Below, in pieces: positions 50,712 through 63,785 of a stretch of DNA of 64,000 nt. The notes beneath the pieces are model-generated. The model searched no databases. It saw nothing but the letters and a program-made list of their open reading frames with translations, and was not told where the DNA came from. Made by a program: the position numbers and the translations under genes. Within the stretch, counting starts at the first letter, position 1, and the number at the start of each line of letters is the position of its first letter. The DNA lies in the NCBI GenBank assembly GCA_029851415.1, contig CM056743.1, positions 15,182,727 through 15,246,726 of the forward strand. Direction: 5' to 3'. The stretch is from Eretmocerus hayati (lineage: Eukaryota > Arthropoda > Insecta > Hymenoptera > Aphelinidae).

Positions 50712-51664
50712 CCCAATGAGAATGGACGAAAATACTGTGAAATTCTCAGATGCGCATGCCAGACACGATTCGTGAAGTTTTACATGTCTCAAAACTAGCC
50801 TCCAACTATTTAGCGCGTGATTCAGCAATGACAATTGAGCACAGAAATCGAAAATTAATAGAAATGAATAATAAGTCATAGCGGATGGTTCAGATACCAT
50901 TTTTGTTGATAATCACTTATTTCACCAGATTAAACACTCAAGATATGGGTCTAAAATTCATCATACAAAAACACCGAAAAGATCTTGGAACTCGAGGAGG
51001 GTATTGCTCAGTTGCGCGACAGGCCGGTCGTTTTAAGCCATGAAAATGGCTCGATCAACCTGCACGCCACTGAGCCTTATCCTCGCTTTTCGTCAGATCG
51101 TTCTCTCATACTCTGGTGTTTTAAGCACCTAAAATATACGAGCCCATGAAATTTACAGTAACACTCAAGATACGGAGGTTTATCAATTCAGGAAAAACAT
51201 CGAAAGGGCTTTAGATGTGTTTTTTGCCCCAGACTCGCTGGAAATGGACCAATATGCGCTGAAATCCTCAGATGCGCATAATGGACGCGATTCGTGAGGT
51301 TTTGTATTCCGAAGTCGGGCCCAATATTTTTGGGATACGACTGCCGCCGAAAAGCGCAGCTACTAGAGTTGCCTTCCGATACGAGTTTAAGTCGTTCAGA
51401 GGTGGGAAATAAGTAGGTGATCGACTTGGCGGAATCCTGTGACGCTTTCAGGGCTTATCCACAGCTGTGCTGAGCATTTCTAGAGCGAACGCAGCCCTCA
51501 GGCTCGATTTAGGGCAAGTTTTGTGAAGTGGGATAATCGTGACGCTAGAACGTCGCGATGTTGCCATAACATGTTTTTTTGCCACAGACCCAATGAGAAT
51601 GGACAAAAATGCTGTGAATTTCTCAGATGCGCATGCCAGACGCGATTCGTGAAGTTTTGTAGCC
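50712..51664 (+). repeat. Three dispersed direct copies of a ~75-bp repeat
   Basis: Copies at about 50712-50789, 51238-51310 and 51587-51664 share AATGGAC, CTCAGATGCGCAT and CGCGATTCGTGA in the same order and orientation. Copies 2 and 3 also share an upstream TTTTTTGCC-CAGAC block. A near-perfect hairpin (GCCGGTTTGG ... CCAAACCGGC) follows at 51682-51719. Confidence 0.8.
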
Positions 51665-52231
51665 GGAATTGATCACACATGAGCCGGTTTGGCCAGACAT
51701 CATGTCTGACCAAACCGGCACTTGTACTACTGTAATCTTACCTAATGTAGTCGTAGGTCAAAATCTCGGTCTCAGATTTTACCAATAATAAGCTCAGTGG
51801 TGAGTCAAGATACTTCGCAATTTCGCATTTTCAATTGAATGAGCTCTCCCAGATTGAAAATTTGGACATTTTAACCAAATGTCTTGAAAGCTCAGTGCAC
51901 CAGCCCCCAGTGTCAGGTCTCGATTAAGCGGACAGTATATCTCGTTAATGAAGATGTGGAACAAGGAATTCGCATGGCTCTCGTAGCAATATTCTCTTCC
52001 CATTGAAATTTTATGATTCATTACATACGCGTAACAATGCTGCTGATATTTGCGATTGTTTATTTGGGTGGGCCGAAAATCCATTTTCTTCCAGGATCGC
52101 TTTGCGCTAGTGAAATTTCACAAGCCTTTGACAAAAAAAACCAAAAATAACGAAAATATCTTCGCTGATTGCTCAAAACGGAGTTCTTCAGGTGAAGCAA
52201 GAGCCTCGACGATTATAAAGTATTGAAAAAA

Positions 52232-53708
52232 AACGAGTTTTTTGCGAGTTTTTTGTCATTGTTTTCCGTGAGACTTTGGCGCATCTCTAAATTTTGACAC
52301 GTACATACTTCAGCTCATTTTGAAGCTTGTTTCAAAACCTAGGAAATGAGCTAAGGTACGTCTTAATGAGCCATGTGGACAAAAGTTGTAAGATTATGAA
52401 AGATGGTTTTCCACCTTTTTTCCTAGGTTTTGCACACGCGATCACGAGAAGGCTATGCGTATAGCGGGCCGACCAATGGAATTTTTCTCAAATTGTCACG
52501 CTTAGGTTTCCACAGTTCTCACTATCTTACGTGTTTATGAGCAAAATCACAGCCAAGTCACTGAGGAACGATTTCTTGTGGCGAAGCGATGACCTAGGAG
52601 ATTTTAAAAAAAACCAAGGACAACATGATATTTTTATGGTCCTTTTGGAAGTGATGTAATGGAGTGCAGATTGTTTTCGTCGTCTAGATCACCATGTAAA
52701 CGACTTCTTCTTCTGTATTTTCACCCGGAGAAACCAAATAACCGGTTCGTTTAGGCCTCAGGAATCAAGGGCATCCGTTATTTGCGAAATACCGATCCCA
52801 GTGATACACTTTTCCGGGAAACGCCAAAATCCATTCAAATCGGTGTATTGCTGTGAAGAGTATTCCAACAGACCTGAACTCTTATCGAACTATAATGTTT
52901 CCTCTTGTATTTTGACACATTGAAAACGATCCCGATGGTTTCATGGAGGTCCAGTGCATGGAATTTAAGTGGAGAGTAGCTGATGACAGATGTGCCGTGT
53001 ATAAGGAAGGATACGCAGTTTTCAGGGTGTCAAAATACGCGAGGGAACATTATAGTTCGATAGAAATTTTGGTTTGTTGAAAAACTCTTGACAATAGGTA
53101 ACATAGCTATTTGAACGGATTTTGGTATTTCCCGGGAAAGTCTAGTTTTATCACTAGAATCGGTATTTCGCGAATAACGGAGACCCTTGATCCACGAGGC
53201 CTAAGCTAACCGGCTTTTCAGTTCCTCCGGGTAAAAGTACATAGGAAAAAATCATTTACATGGTGATTCAGACAAACAATCTGCGATTCATCACATCACT
53301 CTCGAAAGGACATGAAAATAGCATAGAAATCTCCTGAGTCTTTGCTTCACAACAAGATCTCGTTTCTCAGTGGCTTAGCTGCGATTTTGCTCATTCACAC
53401 GTGAGATGGTGAGAACTGTGGAAACCTGAGCTTGACAGTTTGAGGAAAATTTCATTGGTCGGCCCGCTACATTACGCATAGCCTTCTCGTGATCGTGTGT
53501 GAATTACCCTAAGAGAAAAGGGTGGAAAACCATCTTTTGTAATCTTATAACCACTTCGGTCCTCGTGAATCAATTAAGATATACTTCAGCTCAGTTCCTA
53601 GGTTTTGAAACATGCCTCGAAATAAACTGAGATACGTGTCGAAATTTTGAGATATGCCAGAGTCCCATGCAAAACAATGACGAAAAAGTCACAAAAACAC
53701 GTTTTTGA
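52232..53708. mobile_element. 1.5-kb foldback element with ~680-bp arms
   Basis: Left arm about 52232-52935, right arm about 53022-53708, loop about 90 bases. Matching blocks include CTCGTGATCGTGTG (right) against CACACGCGATCACGAG (left) and TATCGAACTATAATGTTTCC against its complement near 53050. Arms differ by scattered substitutions. Non-coding. Confidence 0.85.
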
Positions 53709-54625
53709 CACGCTGTGCGGAGAAGTGTCTTTTCCTCTCCGCACTGATTCTCCACTTTCTCGCACAGTTTGTCGAAATAGAAGATTTCGCACCGAGTTTA
53801 TGAGGTTGTAGCTCGGAAGCGGGAAACCTTATGAACTAGTTGCGAATACTATTTTTTTACAATTTTGTAAGCGCTCAAACATCGGAAGATTGCAAAATTA
53901 GTACGTTTCGATACAAGGGTGGGGAACTTTTTTTTTGCGTCCGAGTGATGGGTTTCCGGACCGAGCCGTAGGCGGGAATCATCACGAGGATGCGAAATAG
54001 TATATTACTCCCGATGCGAAGCTAGGCTGTTTTGGGGCACGGGGATGGTTTTTCCCCGAGTGCAACGAGGGGAAAATATTCCCCGTGCCTTAAAACAGCC
54101 TGCCGAGCGAGGGAAGTATGCTATTTTTTCGCATTAGGGCGAATAAACGCCAATTTTATGTTCCCAGCCGGGAGTAAAAGTGGCGCTTTAGTCGCCCTAT
54201 GCTAAAAAATAAGTTTTACACCTGTGTATCGAATATTATTTTTTGACAAACTGTGAGAGAAAGTGGAAAATCAGTGCGGAAAAGTTACTTTCTCGCACAG
54301 TGTGTCAAAATAGTATATTTCGCACCGAGTTTATGAGGTTGTAGCTCGCTCCTGAGCGATCAGTTGTCGGCCCGAGCCGAAGGCGAGGGTTGGAATGATC
54401 GCTCGGAAGCGGGGAACCTCATGTGCGAGGCGCGAAAGTTATTTTTCGCAATTTTGTAGGCACCCAAACATCGGAAAATTGCGAAAAACACATTTCGATA
54501 CACGGGTGTAAAACCTATTTTTCCCATCCTCGTGGTGATTTCGAGCATCACCTACGGTTCAGTGCGGAAACCCATCACTCGGACGCGGAGAAAAGTTTTT
54601 TCACCCTTGTATCGAAATGTACTAT
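53709..54625. repeat. Compound palindromic element, partly duplicated and internally inverted
   Basis: The segment TTTCGCACCGAGTTTATGAG followed by GTTGTAGCTCG occurs at about 53783 and 54318 in the same orientation. A distal block with CCCATCACTCGG is inverted in one copy relative to the other (about 53940 against about 54570). A hairpin at 54025-54100 (GGCTGTTTTGGGGCACGGGG against CCCCGTGCCTTAAAACAGCC) separates the copies. No coding potential. Confidence 0.75.
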
Positions 54626-57600
54626 TTATCCATTATTTCTCAATCTTCGAGGCTCTCGCTCCACCTGAAAAACTCCGTTTTGAATAAACAGAAAGAAATT
54701 TCCGCATTTTTCCGTCAGAAGACAGTGAAATTTCATTAACGCAAAGCGATCCTCGAAAAAAATGAATTTTCGCCCCCCCCCCACTGTTCATTCCGAGATC
54801 TGAAAAAAATTTAATTCCAGTGCCCAAGATGGAATGAATGAATTCATTCAGATTCGGCATACTCCTGAATGAAATTATTTTGATTTACGATCATAAGACA
54901 CAAAGTTGACATGGATCGCAGGGATGAAAAGTAGATACTGAGATCAAAATTCATGTCTCGGTTAAGATGTAGGCATCATAATACCCATATTGGGATTTGG
55001 GGCACGGAGTTGTGGTTATTTTCGGAGCAATAGTCACGCAGGTCATGAGATGGTTAACCACAAGAAATTTCCTTAGCGATGATGTTCGCCGCTTACGCTG
55101 GCTCTTCGTACGAAAGAGGGTTTCTCAATGGAGTGTGAATCGCAAATTTACCTCGAATCAGCTATGGAATTTCATAGAACGGGAGTACTTACCTATCAAT
55201 CAAATATAAATCTGGCATACCAATTGCAGATATTTGCAGATGTCAAGCTGTTAAATTTTGCTACTACACTTCAACCGATTTTAACACTTTAAATGAAATG
55301 GAGTCACAAACGTTCGTTTCCTGTTACGAGTGGAGAATCTATATCGTCACAAAATTTCTGATCGACTGCAGACGTGGTTTTCGGTACTTTTTGGGTGCAC
55401 ATTTGTTATATTCCCAATCAAACAATTGTCGCCGAGCCGTTTTCGTATACAATTTCATTCTGAGATATGAAGTCCACAATTATGTGGAGATCAAACCATC
55501 ATCGCTTCTGAAACGATTGCCAAATAGGATTAAATGCACCGTCTTAGCCTGGTACAATCAATTTTATATATGCTAGAATATTGTGTAACAAAATTTCATA
55601 TCCCTGGGTGCAAATCAGGCACACCGTCTCCAACACTTGCCATACCTGCCCATTATTTCCTGTGCAATTCCAGTCAGCCAAGAGAGACTGCAAGGTCTAT
55701 TCTATACGGATTGATTCGGTGGAATCATGTGTAACCGTTGTCGTCGACTACCAATTAAAGAGAGCTGGGTGCAAGTGGAGGATAAAAAGAAGTAGTGCTC
55801 GGGTTTGCCTTTGCATCTTTAAATTGATACTAAGGATGGAGGTGGGGAGGAAGAGGTTGGGGTTTGACAACTCATATCTTCAATCGGACTTCTGTTATTA
55901 ATGGTCGACCGCACAGCAGAATACTAAGTCTAACAAATTATCATTCTTGGTAGATTCAGGAAACTCTCGGCCTTCGAGGAAAGTGAATAATTACAGTGGA
56001 TCAATTAATACGATCACGACTACTGCAAAGTCTTAATTTCATGCTAAAGAGAATTCTTGCGCACAAAGGAGAAAAAGCAAGGATGGGGTGGGAAAGGTAG
56101 ATGCGGTCGACTTTACTACCACTGTAAAAGGGTGAGAATAATTTTTCCAATCAATAACTAATGAAGATCGACGAGAATTTCAATTTTTATCATTATAACT
56201 AATAAAAGTCCCGAGATGTGAAAACTTTCTCTTCTCAGAGGTAGCAGCTGATACAGAGATTGCGTCTAAATGAAAATGACAAAATCAGCGAATCTGTCTC
56301 AAGCTTATGGGTTCAGCATCTGACCCCCTTCACCAGTAGGTGAATCGTAATGTACGACTTGAGCTTATGAGATTTTGGCTTCTTCTCAGCTCTGGGGTGA
56401 AATTTTTGTATTTTAATCCTGTCTATCTTTTGCTTTTAGCTAGCATTATTTCTGCCATGCCCAAGGCAGTATACGAAAGGATGCTCAAATGGGAAGTGTA
56501 TCCTCTTGTAAAATTTTTGTCTTCTGAGTAAAAAAAAGAATTTATAAAAGTGGCCTAACTTGCTGACCGGTTGCCTCTCTAAGTTGAAGTCGAATTTACT
56601 CGAACTTTTCTGCTCTGGTTAAAAGGAATTATCTATAGAGACCACCTGAGATGGTGTGCTTTTTGGGATCAACCCTGACACTCGACGTTACGTGGGATGT
56701 GGTGAGCTGGCAGCTTTATCGATTCCATTGGGGCCATTCACTTCTTTCACTCAGTCACTTCAAGTTCCTTACTGAGTGTGAGGCGCGCGAGATGTTGGGC
56801 TAACCGGAGTTTTCTCGGACTTTTTTAGTAACCCTTGGATAAGAAATAGACTGAGGGACGTCGGGGGCTCAAGTTTCTTCCGAATGATTCAAAGTTACTG
56901 AATGACTCTCGCCCGCTCTTGATGTTATCCTCGGCATTCCCGGAGGCAAGTTTGGAATTCAATTGTATTTCAGGTCCAAGCATCCACTCCGCATAGGAGA
57001 AAATAAATTGTTGGATTCACTAACGTCTGTTTGTAAAATTTATATTTGTTGGATTAACTAACCAATTTGTTAGATTCACAAACTCGTCGTGGAATCATAA
57101 CATCCTCCAAATATGGGCATTGATTTATTTTCCATAGATTGGTGATTCGGAGTCAATGAGGAATGAAGCTGGAACAAAATATTCGGCGTCCAGGAAATTC
57201 GTATCAGTTCCAGATTTAAAACTCTCAAAACTGCTATCCCGTAAAGGTACGAAATGGGTTTCAAAGTTAGACAGGGATTAGACAGTCAGGCTCGCGCAGA
57301 TGGATAATTTTGGTTTAGGTTAGTGAATGAAATTCAATCTTTCCTGCAGGGAGCGAAATACTCATTCTCATGAATTGTGCTATGTGATTGTAGACTTATT
57401 CAGCGTTGGAATGAGACTACAGACTCGAAATTTTTCTCTTGATCTCAGCATACTGCTTTTTACATAAATAATAACGAAAGTAAATTTGTGCCAGGCTTTG
57501 GACTACAGTACTGATGACTACCGATTTTCCACTGATACGCAAAATTTTCAAATGACTCTGCCAAAGTAATAGGTCTATATTGGATTCTAAAGATTATTTT

Positions 57601-57813
57601 CGACTCAATGAGTGCGCACATGTTATCAGGATTACGTCAACGAATTCATTGGTTTGATTCTTTTATTCAATAACGTTGTCGTAGGAGGTGAAATCACTTT
57701 GCTCACTGCTTTAAAAGAGTTTTGGTTAATGTGAACCATTCTGAAAGATCTATTAAGTAATGCATGTAAGTCATTTGGGTACTTGCAGGAAATGAAAATT
57801 GCATTGCTATTCT
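54626..57813. other. Gene-free region
   Basis: Short frames only, several overlapping on both strands near 55300-55900 without family resemblance or supporting splice sites. No structured repeat was recognised. Confidence 0.4.
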
Positions 57814-57936
57814 CTCCGCCGGAATCAGTGAAAATCGCTTCCAAGCATTGATTTGCAGTGCATATGCACTGATTAGCAGTGAAATTCACTGTAAAACAGT
57901 GAGTTGGGAGCAATCTTCACTGATTCTATGGCGGAG
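57814..57936. mobile_element. 123-bp MITE with nested palindromes
   Basis: The ends CTCCGCCGGAATCAGTGA and TCACTGATTCTATGGCGGAG form the inverted repeat. Inside are several small CAGTG...CACTG palindromes, such as CAGTGCATATGCACTG. Confidence 0.8.
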
Positions 57937-60900
57937 ACAGTGAAGATTAGAACGTAAGAGATAGAAAAATCTCCAGAACAATAAGTCTTCTCGATGAATT
58001 CCCACCTTAAAAGTGTGGGAGTTTAAATAAGAGAAAAATCATTTTTGATGCCGAGCGGTGACTATCAAATAAATGTAGAATCGATTCTTTATATTTTACG
58101 CCTCAATGATACCAAGTGCCAATTAGAGAGTAGTTGATACAAATCTGAATGGATATATACCCATGATCAACAAAGCAAGAGCATTCGGGAAAGGGCAGCA
58201 TCAGCATAGAAGACTGAAAGCCATCTTTCATACAATACATGTCACGAAAGTACATTTCATACAGACTTATCTTTACACCAGAACAAAGTGGCAGCATTTT
58301 ACGATTCACCGAGCTAAGATTGCAATCGAAATTACAATCAGCTCGTAAAGTAAGAGCACATTCAAAAGCTTGGACGGACCCTTTTCTTTCCTTCGCTAGC
58401 CAAAGGCAACGTATTACTCGGCTCCATTCATTTTTTCCTCTAGCGCGATCATTTGTCGAGAGAAAACGGGGTCATGGTGGAGTGGAGGCCACGATAACGC
58501 GATCTATACGCCGCGCTCGCTACTGAATGGACGGAATTTTTCCGCGATCTTGCAGAGGAACTTATACATATAGCCTCCCCGGGCGAGTATAATTCACAGC
58601 TGGCGGTTCTGTTGCACCGTACGCAAGAAGGAGCTCGTTTTGCAGCCCACGAGCAGTCCTCAGTGGAGAAGGGAATTGAGGGGAAGGGTTGCAAGGGCTT
58701 TTGAATGAGGAGTATCGCGTCCGGTTCTATTTTTTCATAACGACCCTGACAGTCAGAAGAGCTGCGTGCGTGGGGCGGAAACGCAAGATTGATGCCTCTG
58801 CCTCTATTTTCGAAGCCCTACTGTCACTTCTAACCCTTCTCGCGCCCCGAGTTGTCCGGCAGTGGTTGGCTGACATCCGAAGCTCTGCTGTGTACGTCTC
58901 GTTTATTGAAACCGAGGGGGAAACTTGGGTTGAGATATATGGCTCCCTGGGCTAGAATTCAGGCTCTACCCTCTGATGCGATTCAAATTTGGTGGGAGGG
59001 GTGCAATCACTTTCAGCAAAGAGTAGCTCAAAATATCTCAATATTTCAGCGCTGGAATGTCTGACCAAACCCCGATATTACTACTGGAAAATTAGAGCAG
59101 CTAGCCTCGTTTCTATCATCCACGATTTATATTTCGAGCAACTTTGGGGGGATACGGAAGCGAATGATCACAAACCGCTTGAATATTCTATTTCAGCTTA
59201 AATGAGGATTTCAATAGATCACTTGGAATTGAGAAATACTTTCCAAACCCTACTGGAGTCTTCGCCTCACTGTGACGTCATTTCTGCTGACATTCAAGGG
59301 CTCAGAATTAGGTTGGAAAATGGGGATTGGCGACAGCGTAGGTTTACGAGTTAGGCTTTCACTCGATGATGAGATCAAGTCACAGATCAGTACTCTTGAC
59401 TCAAGCCGAAGGGAGATGAGGTTTCCCCAGAAAAAATGTGGTTGAAGCTCAGAAGAGAGTTTTATTATGAGATTCGTGTTTTCATGTTCGTGATTTGACG
59501 AAGAAATTCGTTAGAAAATTTGATTGTATACTGATTTCAGTTCAAATTCTCTTCTAAAATCGTGGATGAAGATGATTTAGTTGTTGTTGTTAGTTCTGAA
59601 TACTCGGCGGAATGTAAATTTCCATTGTAGATCAATAGCTTCTCACACGCATATCAAAGCTCTTGAGTAGCAGAACTGATGAATTGATTACATTTGGTAT
59701 GCGTATTAGTCGTCAATTACCTTTTCTGAGATTGTGGAATCTTGTAGAAAAATTGTATAGTCTCAATTCTGCTCAAAGTAAATGGATCCAATAACCGCCT
59801 ATTCTCACCTTGCTCATATAAACTGTTTGGGATCTGCTAATAGTCTCATAATCGTAATTGATTGACTAGTCCTCCAACGCTGACAAACAGAAGGAAGTTA
59901 CGACAATTGAAATGACGCATCGAATTCCGGAATAATTTTTAGTGAAAATGAGGAAAATTAATTGTAAAGCATCTCATAAGCTAATCATAGGCAGCGAAAT
60001 TCCCAAAGGCAAGACGGAGTAGTAGCCGTATCGTGAGGTGATCAATTAATTAGTTAGGGTAAGTCTGGCATCGATCGATTTCACCAATACAAATGCAATT
60101 TTCCCTGCGTGCGAGACTCCAAGCTCGGCTTGTTGCTGTTGCCATTCCTGTCAGGTGGTATGGAACGGTAAACTGTGCTCCCAGGAATTGCGTCTTGTAA
60201 CAACAGCACAAGCAGGGACGCGGAAAAAGATGCAGCACCGCAAACTTTGACTCCTTCAGGCGATAGTATGATTATTGCACTCAGAGAAGATTGGAGGCTC
60301 TAAAGTCATCACTATGGAAGCTCACTTGGTTGATGAATACGGGAGCCAAGAGTTGATATGATCATAATAATTGAGAGAAAGACACTCTGCCAATATATTG
60401 GGTCAATATCTATCACTAGGAGCTCAAATAAAAATGTGAGATTCCATCAGAAAAAACCGTTTGCGATTTGTGATATTCTTTCGGGAAAAGTTCATGGTTG
60501 TAGTAGTATCAATGAGTAAATTTTTCATCGTAAGAATTCAGGAACAGCAAATCCACCGGTTTCTCGTGATATTTATATGTTCATCTGAGCAACGTTCCGG
60601 TTGTGAGAAATTATGATCACATAAATACATATGATCTATAAAGTAAAATACCACACGTTTACGAAGATGTAGAGAGAGCCATACCTTGAATTATCAAATG
60701 ACTTCCGTGGAGAGGCGTTTCATTCGTCCGTTTCTCATAGTTCCAACCTAGCGTGAACTGAGAGTCAGTTCATGTATCATAACCATCATGACCAAAAATT
60801 CAATACTAAGAAAAGCAGCGGATGTAGTAAAATCCCTCATCTTTTAAGTGGGAAAAGATGTGAGTTATTCCAGAGTTTGCTTGGATTAATTCTAGGAATG

Positions 60901-61945
60901 CTTTCATATTGAAAGTTCTCCAATTTCTTATAGGTAACAAAGATGAATGAAAGATAATAATTTGAGTTCTTTCTTCTATCATTGACAGTGCATTCTTGAA
61001 AATAATTTTACATTCTTGAAGATTTGGATTCTGATGATGAATTGAATGACCTGGTCATTTTGTGTCCAGGGATGAGTGAATAGCTCTTCATAACACTTGA
61101 GTCGAGGAATACTGAAAGATTTTCAATTATTCGGCTTGTATTAGTTTTAGAACTTTTTTGATAATCGAAACTCATTTTTTTTAACTAATTATGAAACTCA
61201 TTTTATTGAAACTAATTTTTCAGCGTTCAAATAATAAGTCCATAAATTATAATTGATCTTCATTATGAATTGACATATAGTTGATGAGAATTTGACACTT
61301 ATCTCTCGACTATCTCTGCTATGATATTAACCTCATGAAACGAGACAGTATTTCAATCAGATTTTGAAATTCAATTCCAATAGCTCATTAGAAAGTTCCA
61401 GTGTTTCAATAGTTTCGTCACTAAATCATATAGCACTGATATATCGCTTTCTATTGGATTAGATGAAATTTTCAAGTGGTAGGCATTGGCAACCATGGAA
61501 AAAACGGATAAGTTTCAATGTTTGGATCGATTTGACACCTTTACAGTGAGCATCAGCTGCTGATTGGTAAATGAGAGTGTTTTTAAAAACCTTTCTCCTA
61601 CTTCTCCTATGCTCACTTATACTCTGCCAATGAATATAGTGCGAGTAAAAATGGATTGGGTGCGAAAGAGTCGTCTAAGCAAGAGGAAGAATGAATGTCC
61701 AAATTTTTGAAGATCGTGAGGGAATTGAATTGCATAAAATTTTTAACTCTCATTTTTGCCCGGATGAATTCTGTAAAAAGTCACTGTCCTTCAAATAGGC
61801 TCTCAATTTTCAAAAAAAATGACGGGCCTATTCTTTAGTCAATTATACCACCGATACTGAATTATTAGACGGTATTCATAAATGATCAATCATTTATATA
61901 CTTTGAGCGCAAGAAAGTTTAGACTTCCACAGTTATTCCATTGAG
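57937..61945. other. Gene-free region with one CG-richer island
   Basis: About 58370-58960 is richer in CG dinucleotides than its surroundings and could be a promoter or leader exon of a gene extending out of my recognition. No coding exon could be assigned. The remainder is AT-rich without recognisable structure. Confidence 0.35.
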
Positions 61946-62308
61946 CTCAAGCCTCCTCATAATGAGTCGAATTCTGAGTTCCCTTGTCTAACGTATGTAC
62001 CTCTTAAATCATTCAAATGATCCCTTTAAATCACACCCAAATGGTGCATCTAATTCCGGATGCTTCGATCCAGTTGCTTTCGGAATTGAACTATTGAAGT
62101 GCCCCTATAAGCTTGGGATGGAAAACGATGTAAACATGATAGACAGGATCTTAATGATTTATCGAGGTTCACTTGATACTACCAAAGTATAGATCTCCGG
62201 AATTCCAGATATCGTGTCATGGTAACAAAACAGATCTCCGCAGAAAACAGTTTCTGAGGACCGTAGGGAAAAATACTCAAGATTTGACTCATTACGAGGA
62301 GGCTTGAG
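61946..62308. mobile_element. 363-bp TIR element
   Basis: About 33-bp inverted ends with three mismatches: CTCAAGCCTCCTCATAATGA at the left and TCATTACGAGGAGGCTTGAG at the right. No transposase; the internal 65-codon frame (61995-62192) has no recognised domain. Confidence 0.75.
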
Positions 62309-63603
62309 CCTTTTCCAGATAATGCTCAGAACGCGTCTTTCAGAATAGTACATGCATATTGGTCACATCTGTTCTTGGGCTATTGCAAATGACTTTCCCT
62401 TATTGTATACATAAAAACGAAGAAAATACGCCCTCGTGAGTTATAAAAGGATCTTCCTGGTCGATTTCGTGAGCATTCGGAGATTTATTGCAAAATCAGG
62501 CAAATTTTGCTGATAGCAACTCAAAAAATCAGCTCGTCCATCGTTTCGAACGCATCCTAGCTCTCTTAAAGTACCGCCATCGATTTAAGCAGGTCAAAAT
62601 ACGTGAGAAATCATAGTTCGAGTACGCTCGAAGCCCGTTGCAATGTTGCACCATCAAAATCATGTATCTACAAAATCTGCAAAAAACGCTGGAAATGTAG
62701 TTCTGTAGAAGCTCAGTATTTCGCGATTCCAAAAAATTCCTGATGGCTAGGTGCAAAACTGGCTTCGGATTCGGTTTCTACGTCAAAAAATACACAAAGA
62801 AGTCATTGTCCGGTCAATGCACTATCCATGACCCACAATTTTGTTGTCCAGTGGAATAAGTCTCCCTCCAAAACCACGTAATTCAGCACTATTTTTATGA
62901 CTCTGTTTCTAAGGTTGTAATCGTAGCGGTCAATCCCATCCGAGTCCCAACTTTAAAAAATGGTTATCGACGTAAAATTTGACGAGGAATCTGATAAAAA
63001 TATTGAATTTGAGATAAAATTAGGTTGAAGGGCCGAAAAAACATTTTTATGCAAAGAAACTACTTTTTTGAGGTTATGGTGACCTTTTCCAGATTCGAAA
63101 GTATTTTTTTCGTGAAATTCAGCTTCTTTACGTCAAAATATATGCTTGAAAAAATTTTTTAATTGGTCTTACATCTGCGAAAAATCAATTGAAAAATGAA
63201 AAAGTAGATTTTTTTGCAAATTTCAAAAACGAAAATAGCGCACCAAGCGCGCACGAATGAACTTTGGGACCTACAAACTATGCTTTTCATCTTCTTTTAT
63301 CGTCTTAAACATGTACCTAAAGTTACAGAAAAATCCCTGACCATCGAACCAAAAACCTGGTGATATTAAAAAGAATGACTCCTAAGATATTAAAAAGAAT
63401 GACTCCTAAATGTTTCGCCCATCTGCCGAAAGTATCTCAATATTTGAAAGTCTTACTCTAAACATGAATAAACAGTTTAGGTAAATGCATCTCTTTGAGT
63501 TTTCCAAATCTGTTAACTCCTACGCCCAACAGGGAACAAGGAAAACTCATCTGTCCGACCTGGCCACTGCGAGGTGATAGTCTTCTACGCTTGTGAGCTC
63601 TAT
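62309..63603. other. Gene-free region
   Basis: No gene or strong repeat was recognised. Confidence 0.4.
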
Positions 63604-63785
63604 GTGTTACTTTTCGTCGTCGACAAGCGCCAGTGACACTCTTCGTCGGTGGTACGCGCTTTGTGATACTTTCCGTCGGTGACAAGCTCAAGTAATACTT
63701 TTCGCCGGAGGATATCGCGCAAGTGTTACTATTCGCCGGCGTTTATCGTACGTGTTACTCTTCATAGAAGGTATCGATATTGTGT
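63604..63785 (+). repeat. Minisatellite of ~30-bp units
   Basis: Units starting GTGTTACTTTTCGTC or close variants begin at 63604, 63633, 63663, 63692, 63723 and 63752, with a partial unit at 63782. Spacing is 29-31 bases. Later units drift (CGCCGG instead of CGTCGG). Confidence 0.85.

Noticed and set aside
58370..58960. CG-richer block considered as a coding exon
   Set aside because: Frames on both strands are open to similar lengths and none matches a known family; kept only as a possible promoter or leader.
63260..63310. GGGACCTACAAACTAT, also found in the 3543-5592 foldback, as evidence of a further copy
   Set aside because: Only about 15 bases match and the flanks do not align, so chance or very old relationship cannot be separated.
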